A DNA stretch of 64,000 nucleotides from Larix kaempferi (GCA_027924585.1 BSBM01000150.1:19636001-19700000); one strand, 5' to 3'; positions 12,643 to 24,395 are shown, counted from the first letter of the stretch. Program-made: numbers and translations. The notes: generated from the letters alone by a model not told the origin.

Positions 12643-12992
12643 GTTGAAATAGCCAAGCATCTAGGAATGCAGCTTGAGCCAGGTTCCACCAGCAGGGCTC
12701 AGGAGTAATTTGCTGTTCTCTCTGTGCTTGTTTATTCTACTCCCTAAAGTAGTTTTTCTCTAGTTTTTGCTTCTGTTTATAGCTAAGGTTTATAGTTTTC
12801 AGGTAGTTCTCATGGAAAATAGTTGTTTAAAATTGGTTTTGAATTCCCAAACTCCTAGTTTTGGTCTCGTTTCCTTTCAGGGGAGACTGTTATTCTGACT
12901 TATAATCCTATTTTCTCTTTGTTGAGAGGGCTTGATGACTTTTGTATATCTCAGTTTTTAAGGAAATAGAAGGTTCTTCTTATTTACAAAAA

Positions 12993-13010
12993 AAAAGAAT
13001 AATTATAATT
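12993..13010 (+). repeat. Target-site duplication, right copy
   Basis: This 18-bp copy follows the poly(A) tail directly. LINE B endonuclease sequence begins within a few bases after it. Confidence 0.9.
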
Positions 13011-13013
13011 AAT

Positions 13014-13090
13014 AGTGCGGGTATTTTAGAAGACAATTGTTTGATCCTTTCCGGGGGCCTAAACCTTACTCTATCTTTGAATGAAGTTTG
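13014..13090 (+). pseudogene. LINE B endonuclease fragment before the insertion
   Basis: This 25-codon stretch contains LSGGLNLTLSLNEV, the GDLN-block of plant L1 endonucleases with D replaced by L. The frame continues as WGVGNSVDP at 16029 once the LTR insertion is taken out. Confidence 0.75.
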
Positions 13091-13747
13091 TGTTAGGATA
13101 TCTGAATACTCCATCCTTGTCCTACCTAGCATTATTTATTTTTCCTAGTTATTGATGATGTCATTTTCCCCCTAGTGGTGTGCAGATGTCATCCAGGATC
13201 CATCTACCACCTTCTAAGCCCTGCATGCATAATTTTAGGACCACTTCAGTCAGTTCCCTATTTTATAGGAACCTACTGAGTGTTCCAGTGCAGTCCACCT
13301 GAGTTATCTGACTCTTGTGGGGGGTTAGAGCTCTGGATGCCACTGATTTTGGCCTCATGCACCCTTTTTTGTCTGGCATGCATGAAAGACTCACTATTGC
13401 ACCCTCCTTAGTTAGTTAACTGATTGTGACTTCAGTTAACTGAGTTTAGGTTCAGTTCAGTTGACTTTGAGTCTTCCGGATCACTCCAGTGGTGATAATC
13501 CCTATGCTAGACCAACTGAGGTTCAAATTCTCCCGTGTGATTCAAATTATCTCCATTGTATTATCATTGTTCATTATACTGATAATTGAGTAGTGTGACA
13601 TTATTATGCTCCTATCTGAGTTCTGCTGCATTATTATTCTTTTGCTCTTTTTTACTGCAGTTTTCACTCTTATTCAAATATTATGCTCATTCTTTCTTTG
13701 TGAGGTATCCTCGGCTCTTTATATTTGATGTGACATAGAATTTCACA
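13091..13747 (+). repeat. 5' LTR of the 13-16 kb element
   Basis: Starts TGTTAGGATA and ends TTTCACA, directly adjacent to the primer binding site. It is 657 bp, the same length as its partner. Confidence 0.9.
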
Positions 13748-13760
13748 TGGTATCAGAGCC
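13748..13760 (+). promoter_or_regulatory. Primer binding site (initiator Met tRNA type)
   Basis: TGGTATCAGAGCC is the standard plant copia PBS, complementary to the 3' end of initiator methionine tRNA. Confidence 0.9.
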
Positions 13761-14087
13761 ATGGATTGAATAGGTTGAGAAACTGCTTTTGGTAGTGCAC
13801 CAGAAGCCTCTGGATTTCCACAGCAAATCCTGGTGCCATTTATTTGAATTCATTGGAGAAATCCAATGAGGTCTATCCAGGTGTGAAGGATATGGATAAA
13901 ATTTCCTATTGTCCTAAAGCAGTGCTCAGTAGTAGTATACCTCCATTATTGAGATTTTTTTGTAGGTTATTCGATTTTTTTTTAGTGTAGCAACAGTTTA
14001 TGCAATTGCAGCAGTTGCAACAGTTATGCTGCAATAGCAGTAGCAGATATTTTCCAATTTTTTTGTAGGTATTCTACAACAACTTCC

Positions 14088-15161
14088 ATGAATCTGAAAG
14101 AAATTCCTCCTCTCTCTCCATTCAACTATGATGAGTGGAAACCAAAGATGATAACATATCTGAAGAGACAAGGTCTTTTTGATATGTTTATTGGTGTTAT
14201 GAGATATTTTGCTTCCTATGAAGAAGAGAATGATTGGATAAATGAATGTGATAGAGCCTTTATAGCAATGTGTATTGCTATGTTTCCTAGTATGCTCTAC
14301 CTCATTGATACTGCTGAATATCCAAGTGATCTATGGGCCCAACTGGACAAAGCATTTGGCAAGTAGAATGAAGAGATTGGTGCAAATTATTTGGAGAACA
14401 AGCCCAATGATACCTCCTTAAGTGTTCTCTCTAATTATGTCTCGGCCTCAATCATATATCATGATGAAGAAGAAGCCGTAGATTCAACACTCATGTTCTC
14501 AATGTCTTCTATTTCGAATTCTGAGCAAGATAAGCTAGTTCATACTCTAGAATCTGAAGAGGTTCTTAAATCCTCTCTTTCACACGAGTCTGCTGGTGTG
14601 CAGAATGATGATCTATTGAATGATTTGGAGGTTAAATCATATTTTGTAGGTGATACATTCTCCCTCCTTGATCACATGCTTCCTATGAAATTCTATTTAA
14701 TCATTGGCACATGCTCTTAGAGTTTCTCTGAAGATGGAGGAAAATACCATTCGCTTGGGTTCAATTCTTAGGCATATTTTGCTGATTTTGGTTTTGATCT
14801 CACCTATACTGGTTCAAAGGAGATCACAAGAAACCATCAATCAATTCTTGGATATGATTTGAAATCCAAGCCACCACCATCATGTCATAGTTCATTTGGT
14901 TATGATCTCACCTATGTTGGTTCAAATGAGATATCAAATAACTATCTACACATTCCCGGAGTTGATCCTACCTCAGCTGGTTTGAATCATAGGTTCCGGG
15001 ATGATCTTCATATTTTTGGATTTTTTCTCACCATGTTCGGTATGAAGAGCAAGTTTAGAAAGCCTCCATATTCACTTGCATCCACTGAAGGAGAATACAA
15101 GCACATGTTTTTGGAGCATGATGCACTTCTTCCCAAGAGGAATATACCTCTAGAAATATGA
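14088..15161 (+). pseudogene. Gag-like ORF of the 13-16 kb element, three internal stops
   Basis: One frame runs from ATG 14088 to the TGA at 15159 (358 codons), interrupted only by TAG at 14364, 14718 and about 14769, with no frameshift. Residues 1-100 resemble copia Gag (DUF4219/UBN2 type): SPFNYDEWKPKMITYLKRQG, then a C-terminal DLWAQLDKAFGK. The autonomous copia at 48 kb has a matching SFNYFSWKSRM start. The rest is not Gag-like: an acidic Ser-rich stretch, then imperfect repeats (FGFDLTYTGSKEI and FGYDLTYVGSNEI about 108 bp apart). No CCHC knuckle is visible. The product is unlikely to be functional now. Confidence 0.7.
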
Positions 15162-15357
15162 CCAAGCATCACACCTACTTGGGTTTGGAGCAATTAATCT
15201 TTTGTTGTGTTTCAGTCCAATTTGAGGGGGGGTTTTCCCATGAGGTTTTCCCCATTTCCTTGGTTCATGGACTGTTCGTTATTTTTTATCATTTATTTGA
15301 TTGTATGGGTGACCTTTGGTCTTAGTAACCAGGGCCCAAGATTCAAAAGTATGGATT

Positions 15358-15366
15358 AAGGGGGGG
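15358..15366 (+). promoter_or_regulatory. Polypurine tract
   Basis: AAGGGGGGG sits immediately before the right LTR, where plus-strand DNA synthesis starts. Confidence 0.85.
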
Positions 15367-16023
15367 TGTTAGGATATTTCAATACTCCATCCTTGTCCTA
15401 CCTAGCATTATTTATTTTTCCTAGTTGTTGATGATGTCATTTTACCCCTAGTGATGTGCAGATGTCATCCAGGATCCATCTACCACCTTATGAGCCCTGC
15501 ATGCATCATTTTAGGACCACTTCAGTTAGTTCCCTATTTTATAGGAACCTACTGAGTTTTCCAGTGCAGTCCACCTAAGTTATCAGACTCTTATAGGGGG
15601 TTAGAGCTCCAGATGCCACTGATTATGGCCTCATGCACCCTTTTCTGACTGGTATGCATGGAAGACTCACTATTGCACCTTCCTTAGTCAGTTAACTGAT
15701 TGTGACTTCAATTAATTGAGTTTAGGTTCAACTCAGTTGACTTTGAGTCTTCTAGAGCACTCCAGTGGTGATAATCCCTATGCTAGAACAACTGAGGTTC
15801 GAATTCTCCTGTGTGATTCAAATTATCTCCATTGAATTATCATTATTCATTATATTGATAATTGAGTAGTGTGACATTATTCTTCTCCTATTTGAGTTAT
15901 GCTGCATTATTATTCTTCTGCTCTTTTTTACTGTAGTTTTCACTCTTATTCAAATTTTCCGCTCATTCTTTCTTTGTGAGGTATCCTCAACTCTTTAGAT
16001 TTGCTGTGACATAGAATTTCATA
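15367..16023 (+). repeat. 3' LTR of the 13-16 kb element
   Basis: 657 bp, starting TGTTAGGATA; the terminal CACA of the left copy reads CATA here. It is followed by the target duplication GTTTG. Confidence 0.9.
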
Positions 16024-16028
16024 GTTTG

Positions 16029-19000
16029 GGGTGTTGGAAACTCTGTTGATCCTCTTTCATAGTATTTTAGATCCCTCTTCACAAATGTGGGGTAGGTAGA
16101 CATTTTGCCAAACATTTTGGTTCCAACTTGGACAAATGGTAGAGTGGGTTCTGCTGGCCTAGCTAAGAGATTGGATAGATTTTTGATGGCTGATCAGTTA
16201 TGTTCATCCCTAGGCCGGTATAGATCTTGATCAGTAGCCACCGAGGTGTCATATCATAAAGCGATATTTTTCAATTGGAGTGTGAAAAGAGATTCATACA
16301 ATACCCCTTTAAGTTCAATCATTGTTGGCTAGAAGAATCTGACTTTTACAAATTGGTTTAAGATAAATGGAGGAGTTTATCTCAGTTTTTTTTTTTTGCC
16401 ACCTATGATGAGTTTTGTTAAAAACACTCTCTATGCTTAAAGATGAATTCATTCTTTGGGAAAAAGAAAAGAAAGCAACAAACTCAAGGGACCTTCTTCA
16501 TATTGAAATGGAGATGGATTCTCTTCAAGATGAGGTTGATGATGATTATTTGTTTGCAGCTAGAAAGGCTAGATTGATTCATCTTTAGTCTCAGAGAGAA
16601 AAAATATTAAGACATATTGAAGAAACATGGCCTCTAAAAATCCGAGCTATATGGCTCGAATCTAGGGACAATAACACTATTTTTTCATAGATATGCAAAT
16701 CAACGCATAATTGGAAATTCTATTTGGGAATTAAAGTTGGACTCTGGTGTAGTCATAAAGGAACAAAATGATTTAAAAGGAGTTGCAGTTAGCTATTTTC
16801 AATATATATACAAGCAAAATGAGGCTACTTCCCTGGAACATCAACTGAAAATCCTTAAACGTTATCCTCGTTTTTTTAATGATGAAGAACATCAACAGAT
16901 TGGGGAAGAAGTTTTGATTGAATAGGTTAAGGAGGTTTTATCTCAATTTTCTAAGGTTAAAATCCCAGGCCCTAATGGGTGGCCGGTAGATTTCTTTATC
17001 CATTTTTTTGAGATAATGGGTCAAGAGTTGACAGAGCTGGTATTTAATGCTTCTAGGAGTTTGGGTCAGTTACCATATTGTATTAAGACTACCTTTATTG
17101 CACTTATACCAAAAAGAGATAATCTAGAGTCCTTAAGGGATTAAAGGCCTATTTCTCTTTGCAACATATCCTATAAAGTTATAACAAATATTATTGAAAA
17201 CATAATCACGAATATTATGTGGAGATCCATATCAGAGGAGCAGTTTGGTTTTTTGCCGAATAAGAAGATTTTGGATGCTGTAGGCATTGCTCAAGAATGT
17301 TTGCATTCGATAAAGGATAAAAATTGCAAGATTTTATTCTAAAATTTGATTTGGTTAAATCCTATGATAGGGTGTATTGGTATTTTCTTCATTTTATTCT
17401 CACTCATATCTGTCTTCCTTATGAAGTGACTAGATGGATCATGGCCTTTATTTCATCAACAAATTACGCTATGTTGATAAATGGTTTGCTGACTTCCTTT
17501 TTCAACAGTGGTAGGGGAATTAGGTAGGGTTTCCCTCTCTTCCCTCTTTTTTTTTTATTGGTAATGGATGGTCTCAGTAGATTAATTTCAGAAATAAAAA
17601 AGCAAAAGAAAATTAAAGGTATTAAAATTTCTCCTTCTTTGTCTATTTCACATTTGCTATTCGTTGATGATATACTTATATTTGGTCAAGGTTCTCCTGG
17701 TGAATGGCAGTATTATAGGGTTATTTTCTCAACTTTTTGTAAAGCTTGAGGATTGGAGATAAGTCCACAAAAATATCATTTCTCCTATAACTATGATGAG
17801 CCACAAATTTCTGAGCACATTGCTTATATCTTCCATTTTAAGATGTCTCAAATTGAAGTGGTTTGAAGAAATTGGGCTTTTTTCTAAAGCCAAACTATTA
17901 CACTAGAGCTGATTGGGATTGTCTTATTGGGATTGGGATTGTGTAAAGAAGAATCGATTATTGGGCATTTAAATGGATTTCATTGGGTGTTTGCCTAGTT
18001 TTAGCTAATGCTGTACTTCAGAGTATACCAATTTACTAGTTCTCTCTGATGTTAATTCCAGTCTCTATTATGGGCTGGAATATTAGATAATTTAAATTTT
18101 CACCTAGTGGATTGGAAAAGCGTTGCTTTACCTAAACATTCAGGTGGTTGGGGTTTGAAAAAATTGTTTTGGTTCAATAAGGATTTGTGTGCTAAAAGGT
18201 TGTGGAGAGATCTGTTTGTTAATAGTTTATGGAACAAGGTCATCGACTCAAAGTACATAAAGTCTTCGCTTATTCAATGGTTGAGAGAACAGAAGAAACC
18301 TTCAAAGAATATTTCTATAATTTGGAGAAGTTTTATGAAAGTTTTTCTTGTGATCAACTCTCATGTCAGTTGGAAAGTGGGTAGAGGCATTCATATTTTC
18401 CTGGGTATTGACCCTATTGTTAGTTTATCTGATTCTTACAAATTGTTTCAATCTTTGATAAAGGAACTTCATAAAAGGAACATTATGGTCCTTTCCCAGT
18501 TTATAAGAATTGGAGATTTACCTAATGAAGTGGAGGAAGCTGGTGGATACTGGTTGACTGCAAAAAATATTAATCTCCCTCAATCAGTATCTACAGAATG
18601 GGATAATTTCATTTGGCTCCTTTCCTATGCAGGAATACAACTTACTGAACAACAAGATTCCATAATTTGTGATAAAACCAAAGTAGATGGTGGTGTTTCT
18701 ACAAAATTGGCTTATGATGTTTATTTGGAGGATTTAGAAGGGGTGGATTCAAAATCGCGGGAAAAGAGATTTTGGGGTATGAGGATTCCTTTGAAAATTA
18801 AATGTTTTGCTTGGATGGCTTTATTTAATAAGATCCTCTCTTGGGATAATTTGCAAAAGCGTGGTTTTAGTGTTCTTGGACTATGTTCACTGTGTCAAGT
18901 AGATATGGAATCCGTATCTCATCTTTTCTACCTTTGTCCAGTTTTCAGAGTTGTTTGGGATGACTTGTGTAGAATCTTTTCTTTTCAGGAAGATTGGGGA

Positions 19001-19700
19001 ATGGAAAGCTTTGAAATTATGTATATGTTTGGCTAAAAAAAAATATAAAATTAAAAAATATCCCCTTTATTACTATTTGGTAAATTTGGAAGCTAATAAA
19101 TAAAGCTCTTTTTCAATATTCAAAGTTACATTTGTCTCTTTTACTTGCTAAGATAGTAGCAGTTTTTAAAGATTGGAGTCTATTCTCCCTTGAATATTCT
19201 GGTAAGACCTTCTTTGTCTGATTTTTCAGTGATAGGATTTTTTGATGGAGCAAGTAAATATAGTTTGTGTGGATCCAGAATGTATCCGTCTATTAGAAGG
19301 AACCATGAAATCAAATTATGGATGAGTCTTGGTAGAGGATCCAATACCTGAGAAAAATTGCTTTCTCTTTGGGGATTACTCTGGTTTGTTAAGAAAATAG
19401 GGTTTTGGGAATTAAAGGTTTATGGAGACTCAAATGTTATTGTGGATTCGGCTAAAGGCCTCTCTTCTCTTCATTTCTTGGTGCTACATCATTAGATGCT
19501 CAGAGTGCAGAACTTGATTTAGTTTTTTGCTCTGCTCTCGATTAGTCATATTCAATGTATCTTTAATCATCAAGCAAACATTTTTTTAAAGAAGGATGTG
19601 GGTGAAATGGATGGGGTCCTATTCTATGAGGAATACATTGATGAAGAACTTCTTCATCTGGGATCATTTTATGTACTACGATGTTTTTTGGATAGTTTAT
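16029..19700 (+). pseudogene. LINE B ORF2: endonuclease end, RT, zf-RVT, RNase H
   Basis: The endonuclease C-terminus shows the plant L1 pattern PTWTNGRVGSAGLAKRLDRFL (about 16110-16180). RT blocks follow: KIPGPNGWPVDFF (about 16960), LIPKRDN and RPISLCN (about 17105-17165), FDLVKSYDRV (about 17345), GRGIR (17510) and the catalytic box FVDDILIF (about 17660), which is intact. The 309-codon open stretch 18107-19036 covers the RT C-terminus and zf-RVT (PLKIKCFAWMALFNKILSWD, CSLC, HLFYLC). RNase H motifs (DGASK, VYGDSNVIVD) lie at 19240-19460. Stops and frameshifts occur near 16100, 16620, 16925, 17143, 17335, 17527 and 17750, so it cannot make a full protein. Confidence 0.85.
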
Positions 19701-19930
19701 CCTTTGTTAGTTAGTCTTCTCTAGACTTTCTGTCAGGATATTAGGATTGTTTTTTGTGGAAGGCTTGTAAGATTTTTAAGTCTTTTGAAGGTTTAGACTG
19801 ATTATCCCTATTTTTCTAAATGTTGGTTTGGAATGTTTCTTCAGTTCCTTTTTTACTCTTGATTATGGATATATGTAACTTTTATTCAAATATAAATAGC
19901 AAGTTGCGTGCTTTTTTCTGTTGAAAAATT

Positions 19931-20763
19931 AATTTATATAATTAGTTAATTGATATTTTCAAAAAAAATATGTATATTTAGATTCAATTTATTAGTTTTA
20001 TATTCATTAATCTAAAATTTGTAAACTTACATACAATGGTTAAATCTACAACTTGTTAACTAGCATTAAATGGTTTAATGGTGATATATGAAAGAGCATA
20101 TAATGTTTATTTTTATTGGTTTTTCTCCAGATAAGATTATATGTTTAGATTTATTTCATATTTTCTTATGTTTTATGAGATTTTTTATTATATATTATTT
20201 TAAAATATTTACATTGTTAAATTTTGATTTTTGATTGGTTTAGATGTTATGTTGGGACTCAATTATATCATTGTTCGTACATTTTTATTTAGCAATATAA
20301 AAAGTTGAAATATAAAATATAACATAATTGCAACCATTCAATATGTGGCTTATGAATATATTCACTAGTGGTAATAGAACGAGTTGACCATTTAAGGATA
20401 ACTCTTATTGAGATGAATGATTCTAGGCTCTAGAGTTGGCCTAATTTGGGAACTCATTTCACCTATGTACAAATACAACAACAAGTACTTAGAGTGCATT
20501 TCCATCCCTCCAAAATATATCATCTATCCATTTATAGTTCTATTTATAGTAATGATGATTCCCGAGAGTATATAAATAACCTTGATTTTGGGCCACGATC
20601 TCAAGAATGATGACACAAATAATGTAAGTGTTTACGAAGTGGTATGTATCAATAGCTATCCCAACAACACCAATAATGACTACATGCAATGAATTCCCAT
20701 AACAAAAAACAATGACAATAACCGAGTATTTAGAACCACGAAATAAGATTTACCCTCGATAAG
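19931..20763. other. AT-rich DNA, no gene seen
   Basis: This is the 3' flank of LINE B. It contains A- and T-rich tracts and no ORF with recognisable content. Confidence 0.5.
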
Positions 20764-20828
20764 TTTTTCCTTGAAGAAGTAGTGTTGGCTGATTACGAAG
20801 ATCGCAACAATACTTCTTCAAGGAAAAA
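20764..20828. repeat. Near-perfect 24-bp inverted repeat (hairpin)
   Basis: Arms at 20764-20787 and 20805-20828 pair at 23 of 24 positions around a 17-nt loop. The arms start TTTTTCCTTGAAGAAG. An RNA from either strand would fold into one stable stem. It may be a small-RNA precursor, a fossil of an inverted duplication or a MITE core; the sequence alone does not decide. Confidence 0.85.
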
Positions 20829-23229
20829 ATTGTCGATCACAACATGTGTTGTGGTGATCTTAACTCTCTTAGTGAATTTCTAGTATGCAGCTCAGAATGA
20901 GGCTTACATGTATCCTTGTCATAAGTGAAACTAAGTTGTATATGTAAACTCCATTTTAGTGCACTTTGCAAGTCTTCATATATAGAATTCATTGTGGGAA
21001 TCAATATCTTCCCATCTTTTATCTTTCATTATATTAGATAATATAATTTCTATTTCCCTATTAATGTTGAAATAATTTCATCCTAAGCATGTACACCATA
21101 GGAAATATCTACATCTCTTTGCCACTAATGCCTTGCTAAGATGCATGGCACATGTTTCCATTGAATGGAAATGTTGCTTCCACATATTAATGATGTAGGA
21201 TGCCTGGTCATGATCCTTACATGCTATAACATTATTTCTTATATCAAAACCATGTATTGGTGGCATAGGACACATGAATGTGATCCTCATCTACTTTAAC
21301 TTTACTTCACATGAAAGCTTTATCAATACTTTCTTACTTAATTATAAATAATAATATATATAACGGAGTGATATTCCATTGATATCCTTTGCTAGATGAG
21401 CATTTAAAGCCACATGCAAGAGTAATGGAATGAATTTGAGGTCGAGAGAGAATGTAGTGCATGGTTTCATATGTGAAATATTGGCCATATTGTTGTTCTC
21501 CTTGTCCATTGTTGTTGCCATAGGAATGGTTATTTGAACATAATCTATGAAAAGAGGTACAATGATGGAAATATACAAATAAAATAGCCTTAGATATCAT
21601 CCCCATAAAAATAAAAATGCACTTGATTTAGGGAAATTTCCCTTACCTTCAATAACTATTGTGTTAGATCTTGTATTTCAGTGATGGCACAATTTTTACT
21701 TGGTAGTAATAATACTAGTATTTGCCGCTTCAACTTGGTAGCAATAAACTCAATAATTTTTAAAGGTTAAATGGACTTTTTTAATTTTTTTTTTTCACTA
21801 TAAATTTGGATTCTAAGACTTTCCTTTAATGGAATAGGTCCAAATTCTCTTATGTGTGCAAGTCTTATTTGATCCTTTCTTTCACCTATAGTATCCTACT
21901 AACCTTGATAACTATTGTCACATACCCAGTAGCCTTTGAACACACTATCCTTATCCAACCATGGGGTACCCGATTTCACATATAAAATCTATATTTTATA
22001 CCAATTTCAAATTTTCCATTTACTTTCTAAACAATTAAATTTTAACAATGGAAATAAATACTCATATTAGTAGTCAATTAACTAAAACATCTATTCTAAA
22101 TATGCAAGCATTCCTACCATTATACCATTAATTCGTGTACACATACATTTTCAAAAACAATAATTTTAACAAACACATAACACAAATTTATCAACCATGG
22201 AATTCATACACAATTAGGAAACTTATATTTTAAGGTCCTCCTATTGGCTACAGATGAAGGATTTTCCTCTCATCTTTAGGCACTTTGTTACACTAGCTCT
22301 TTTTATGACAGAGGCCACCCTCAAGTTGGGGCTATCAGTACACAAGGGCTAAGCTCTCCAATATATTCCTACTCAACCGCACTCATACAATCATTTAGTG
22401 CAGAAACCCCCTCCATGGATGTCCCAATTGACTAACACCCATACCCCATTAGCTTGTACAACACAAGTAATGGGACCCCCTTCTATTAATTGTAAACCCT
22501 TAGGTTTTCCTCATTCCCTTCCATTGCTCCAGCATAGGCCACCCAACAAATATTCATCTTAGGACTCTAATTAGGACTTCAACTTTAGGTTGGGTTCTAC
22601 TCACAAGAGCACCAAGCCCATTACCACCAGTTTCTCAAGGTAATTGGCATGAGTGGTGGTAGCTCTGATTTTTCCTACTCAATACTTTAATTCAAGATGG
22701 TGAAAAATGATGGATAGATCATACTCTAAAATCAATTCCCCAACCTTTTATATGCATGTTGAGAACTTTCCATGTGGCACTCATGAGGAGCCCACTTTCC
22801 CCCTTATAATCCCAACTTAGGATAATTAATATGTAAGAGATAATAAATCAACTTTAATAAACGTGGCTTTAGAAACCTTAGGGTAAAATCACTATCTAAG
22901 AAGGAGGAATAATGACTTAAGTTAATAATTTTTCATCCCTTGGAATTCCTTTCACTCCCCCCTCTTGTGGAATGACAACCCCCCATCTATTTCTCAATTT
23001 TTTTCACCTTCATCCGTTAAGGATTCTATATTAAATATCAAACATATGTATTTACATCATCTTTTTTCATCCTAGACGATTTGTGCTCATATGTATTTAC
23101 ATCATGTTTTGTCATCCTAGATCATTTGTGCTCAGCTTCTAGCCTTTACATCATTACATACCCATTTCTGACATAGTAAAATTCATAGTCACAAACACCA
23201 ATTTCATTAAAATTGGACTTATTCCAGTC
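20829..23229. other. No gene seen
   Basis: Short open frames on the minus strand at 21078-21606 overlap each other and have no recognisable domain. A pyrimidine-rich run near 22950 (TCCCCCCTCTT on one side) resembles a reversed polypurine tract and may mark an old minus-strand LTR element, but I found no LTR pair. Confidence 0.4.
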
Positions 23230-23278
23230 CAAGTCACTTTGAATACGGGGCTAAAACCACCTTTCTAAAATCCAAAAT

Positions 23279-23560
23279 CAAGCAAAATCCGGTTCCAAAA
23301 CTGCCAAATCCAGGTTCCAAAAGTGCCAAAACCGGTTCCAAAAGTGCCAAAACCGGTTCTGAAAGTGCCAAAACCAATTCCAAAATTGCCAAAACCGATT
23401 CCGAAAGTGCCAAATCAAGGTTCCAAAAGTGACAAAACCGGTTCCTAAATAGCCAAAAACCGGTTCCAAAAGTGCAAAATCCGGTTCCGAAAGTGACCAA
23501 ACCGGCTCCGAAACTGCCAAATCCGTTTCCAAAAGTGCCAAAATCCAGGTTCCAAAAACA
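23279..23560. repeat. 21-bp minisatellite, about 13 units
   Basis: Tandem units of about 21 bp follow the pattern AAAACCGGTTCCAAAAGTGCC with scattered substitutions. Because 21 is divisible by three, two minus-strand frames stay open and read as seven-residue periodic peptides rich in F, W, L and P. I treat these frames as a by-product. A second array of the same unit is at 33025-33262. Confidence 0.85.
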
Positions 23561-23659
23561 TAATTTTTCTTTTGATATTTGTGTCTGTATAATATGATGG
23601 TCATTTCAAGTTGAATTTCATTAACAAACACCCCATTTTTGAATGAGGCTCGAGCTAAA

Positions 23660-24155
23660 TGAATGAAGGGGCGACCGACCCTTCTTCTACCCATTATTAT
23701 TTTCATTATAGTTCTAGAATGCAAGAAGGGTGGTTCGATCCTTCTTGTGTTCACCATTCTAGATATAGGTGAATTGTTGGATATTGGTGTTCACAATTAT
23801 CTACTAAAAGAAGGGGCGACCGATCCTTCTTGTCGGCAGTTGGGATAAATATTGTTTACATGTTATAACATAGGCAATGTCCTGATCCCTACCACATAAT
23901 GAGGAAGTTGGTAGTGGGGAAATGTTGTCCCAACCTTCGTAGATTAATTGTTCTTCATTTATCTTTTAAATGAAGGGTCGACCGACCCTTCTTGTGCTTA
24001 ATATTTTTGCAGTCTTCGACATTCAGGATATACATTAATTGGCAGCCTATACTTCGTAGGTTGAATATTTGCACAATTCCCTCGTAAATGAAGGGGCGGT
24101 CGGACCTTCTTCTGCCCAATATTATTTTCATACTAGTTCTAGACTGCCAGAAGGG
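23660..24155 (+). repeat. Palindrome array, forward orientation, copy 1
   Basis: Six motifs of the form GAAGGGnCGnCCGnCCCTTC or close variants occur at about 23664, 23724, 23808, 23971, 24090 and 24131. Each is a near-palindrome. The intervening sequences are conserved between copies (for example GTTCTAGA near the second motif, and TGTTATAAC in the third spacer). Motif 5 restarts the unit, giving a period of about 425-435 bp. Confidence 0.85.
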
Positions 24156-24287
24156 TCGGTTGACCCTTCTTTTGATTTATATTTATCTAGTCTTGACCCT
24201 TATGGTTATACATGAATTGATCTCTATTTTGGAAGGCGAAAATCTCACACGTGTGAGCCTCAAACAGAGAACTGACCCCATAGGAAG

Positions 24288-24395
24288 TGATGACATGGCA
24301 TGTATGATGACATTGCATCTATGATGACATGGAATGTGTGATGATGACATGACATGTATGATGACATGGCATGTATTATGACATGGCATCGAAAG
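24288..24395. repeat. Minisatellite of about 18-bp units (TGATGACATGGCATGTAT)
   Basis: Five to six imperfect copies of a GATGACATGGCATG-type unit stand between the palindrome array and the GCGGATTGCGG segment. Confidence 0.75.

Larger units (their letters stand above)
11462..13010 (+). mobile_element. ORF1-only retroposon with 18-bp target duplication
   Basis: The element body (11480-12992) is flanked by a perfect 18-bp direct repeat, AAAAGAATAATTATAATT, at 11462-11479 and 12993-13010. Its 3' end is a short poly(A) that merges with the duplication. It starts abruptly with GC-rich DNA and carries one long ORF, but no RT, endonuclease or LTR. The poly(A) plus long target duplication is the known signature of L1-type target-primed reverse transcription. 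I infer a non-autonomous element moved by LINEs, comparable in concept to mammalian half-L1 elements. A processed host mRNA is the alternative. Confidence 0.75.
13091..16023 (+). mobile_element. Complete non-autonomous copia-type LTR element
   Basis: Two 657-bp LTRs (13091-13747 and 15367-16023) bound a 1.6-kb internal region. The 5-bp duplication GTTTG lies at 13086-13090 and 16024-16028. The PBS TGGTATCAGAGCC follows the left LTR directly and a G-rich PPT precedes the right one. The only ORF is gag-like; protease, integrase, RT and RNase H are absent. By eye I count about 50 mismatches and no indels between the LTRs (about 7-8%), so the insertion is old. LTRs begin TGTTAGGATAT, as does the autonomous copia at 43.9-50.1 kb, suggesting a related lineage could have supplied the enzymes. 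Confidence 0.9.
13011..19930 (+). mobile_element. LINE B, 5'-truncated, split by an LTR element
   Basis: Plus-strand plant L1-type LINE. About 80 bp of endonuclease coding lies at 13011-13090. The rest resumes at 16029 after a 2.9-kb copia-type insertion whose 5-bp target duplication is GTTTG. Joining the flanks (minus one duplication) keeps the endonuclease frame open. The order is endonuclease, RT, zf-RVT, RNase H, 3' UTR. The 3' end near 19925 resembles the LINE C tail at 37.3 kb. The element begins exactly beside the target duplication of the upstream retroposon. Confidence 0.8.

Noticed and set aside
11971-12660. Minus-strand frames opposite the 323-codon ORF
   Set aside because: Shadows of the plus-strand ORF inside a strand-defined retroposon with a plus-strand poly(A).
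23234-23757. Minus-strand frames with F/W/L heptads
   Set aside because: Product of a 21-bp tandem repeat with no stop in two frames; two overlapping frames are equally open, which argues against coding.
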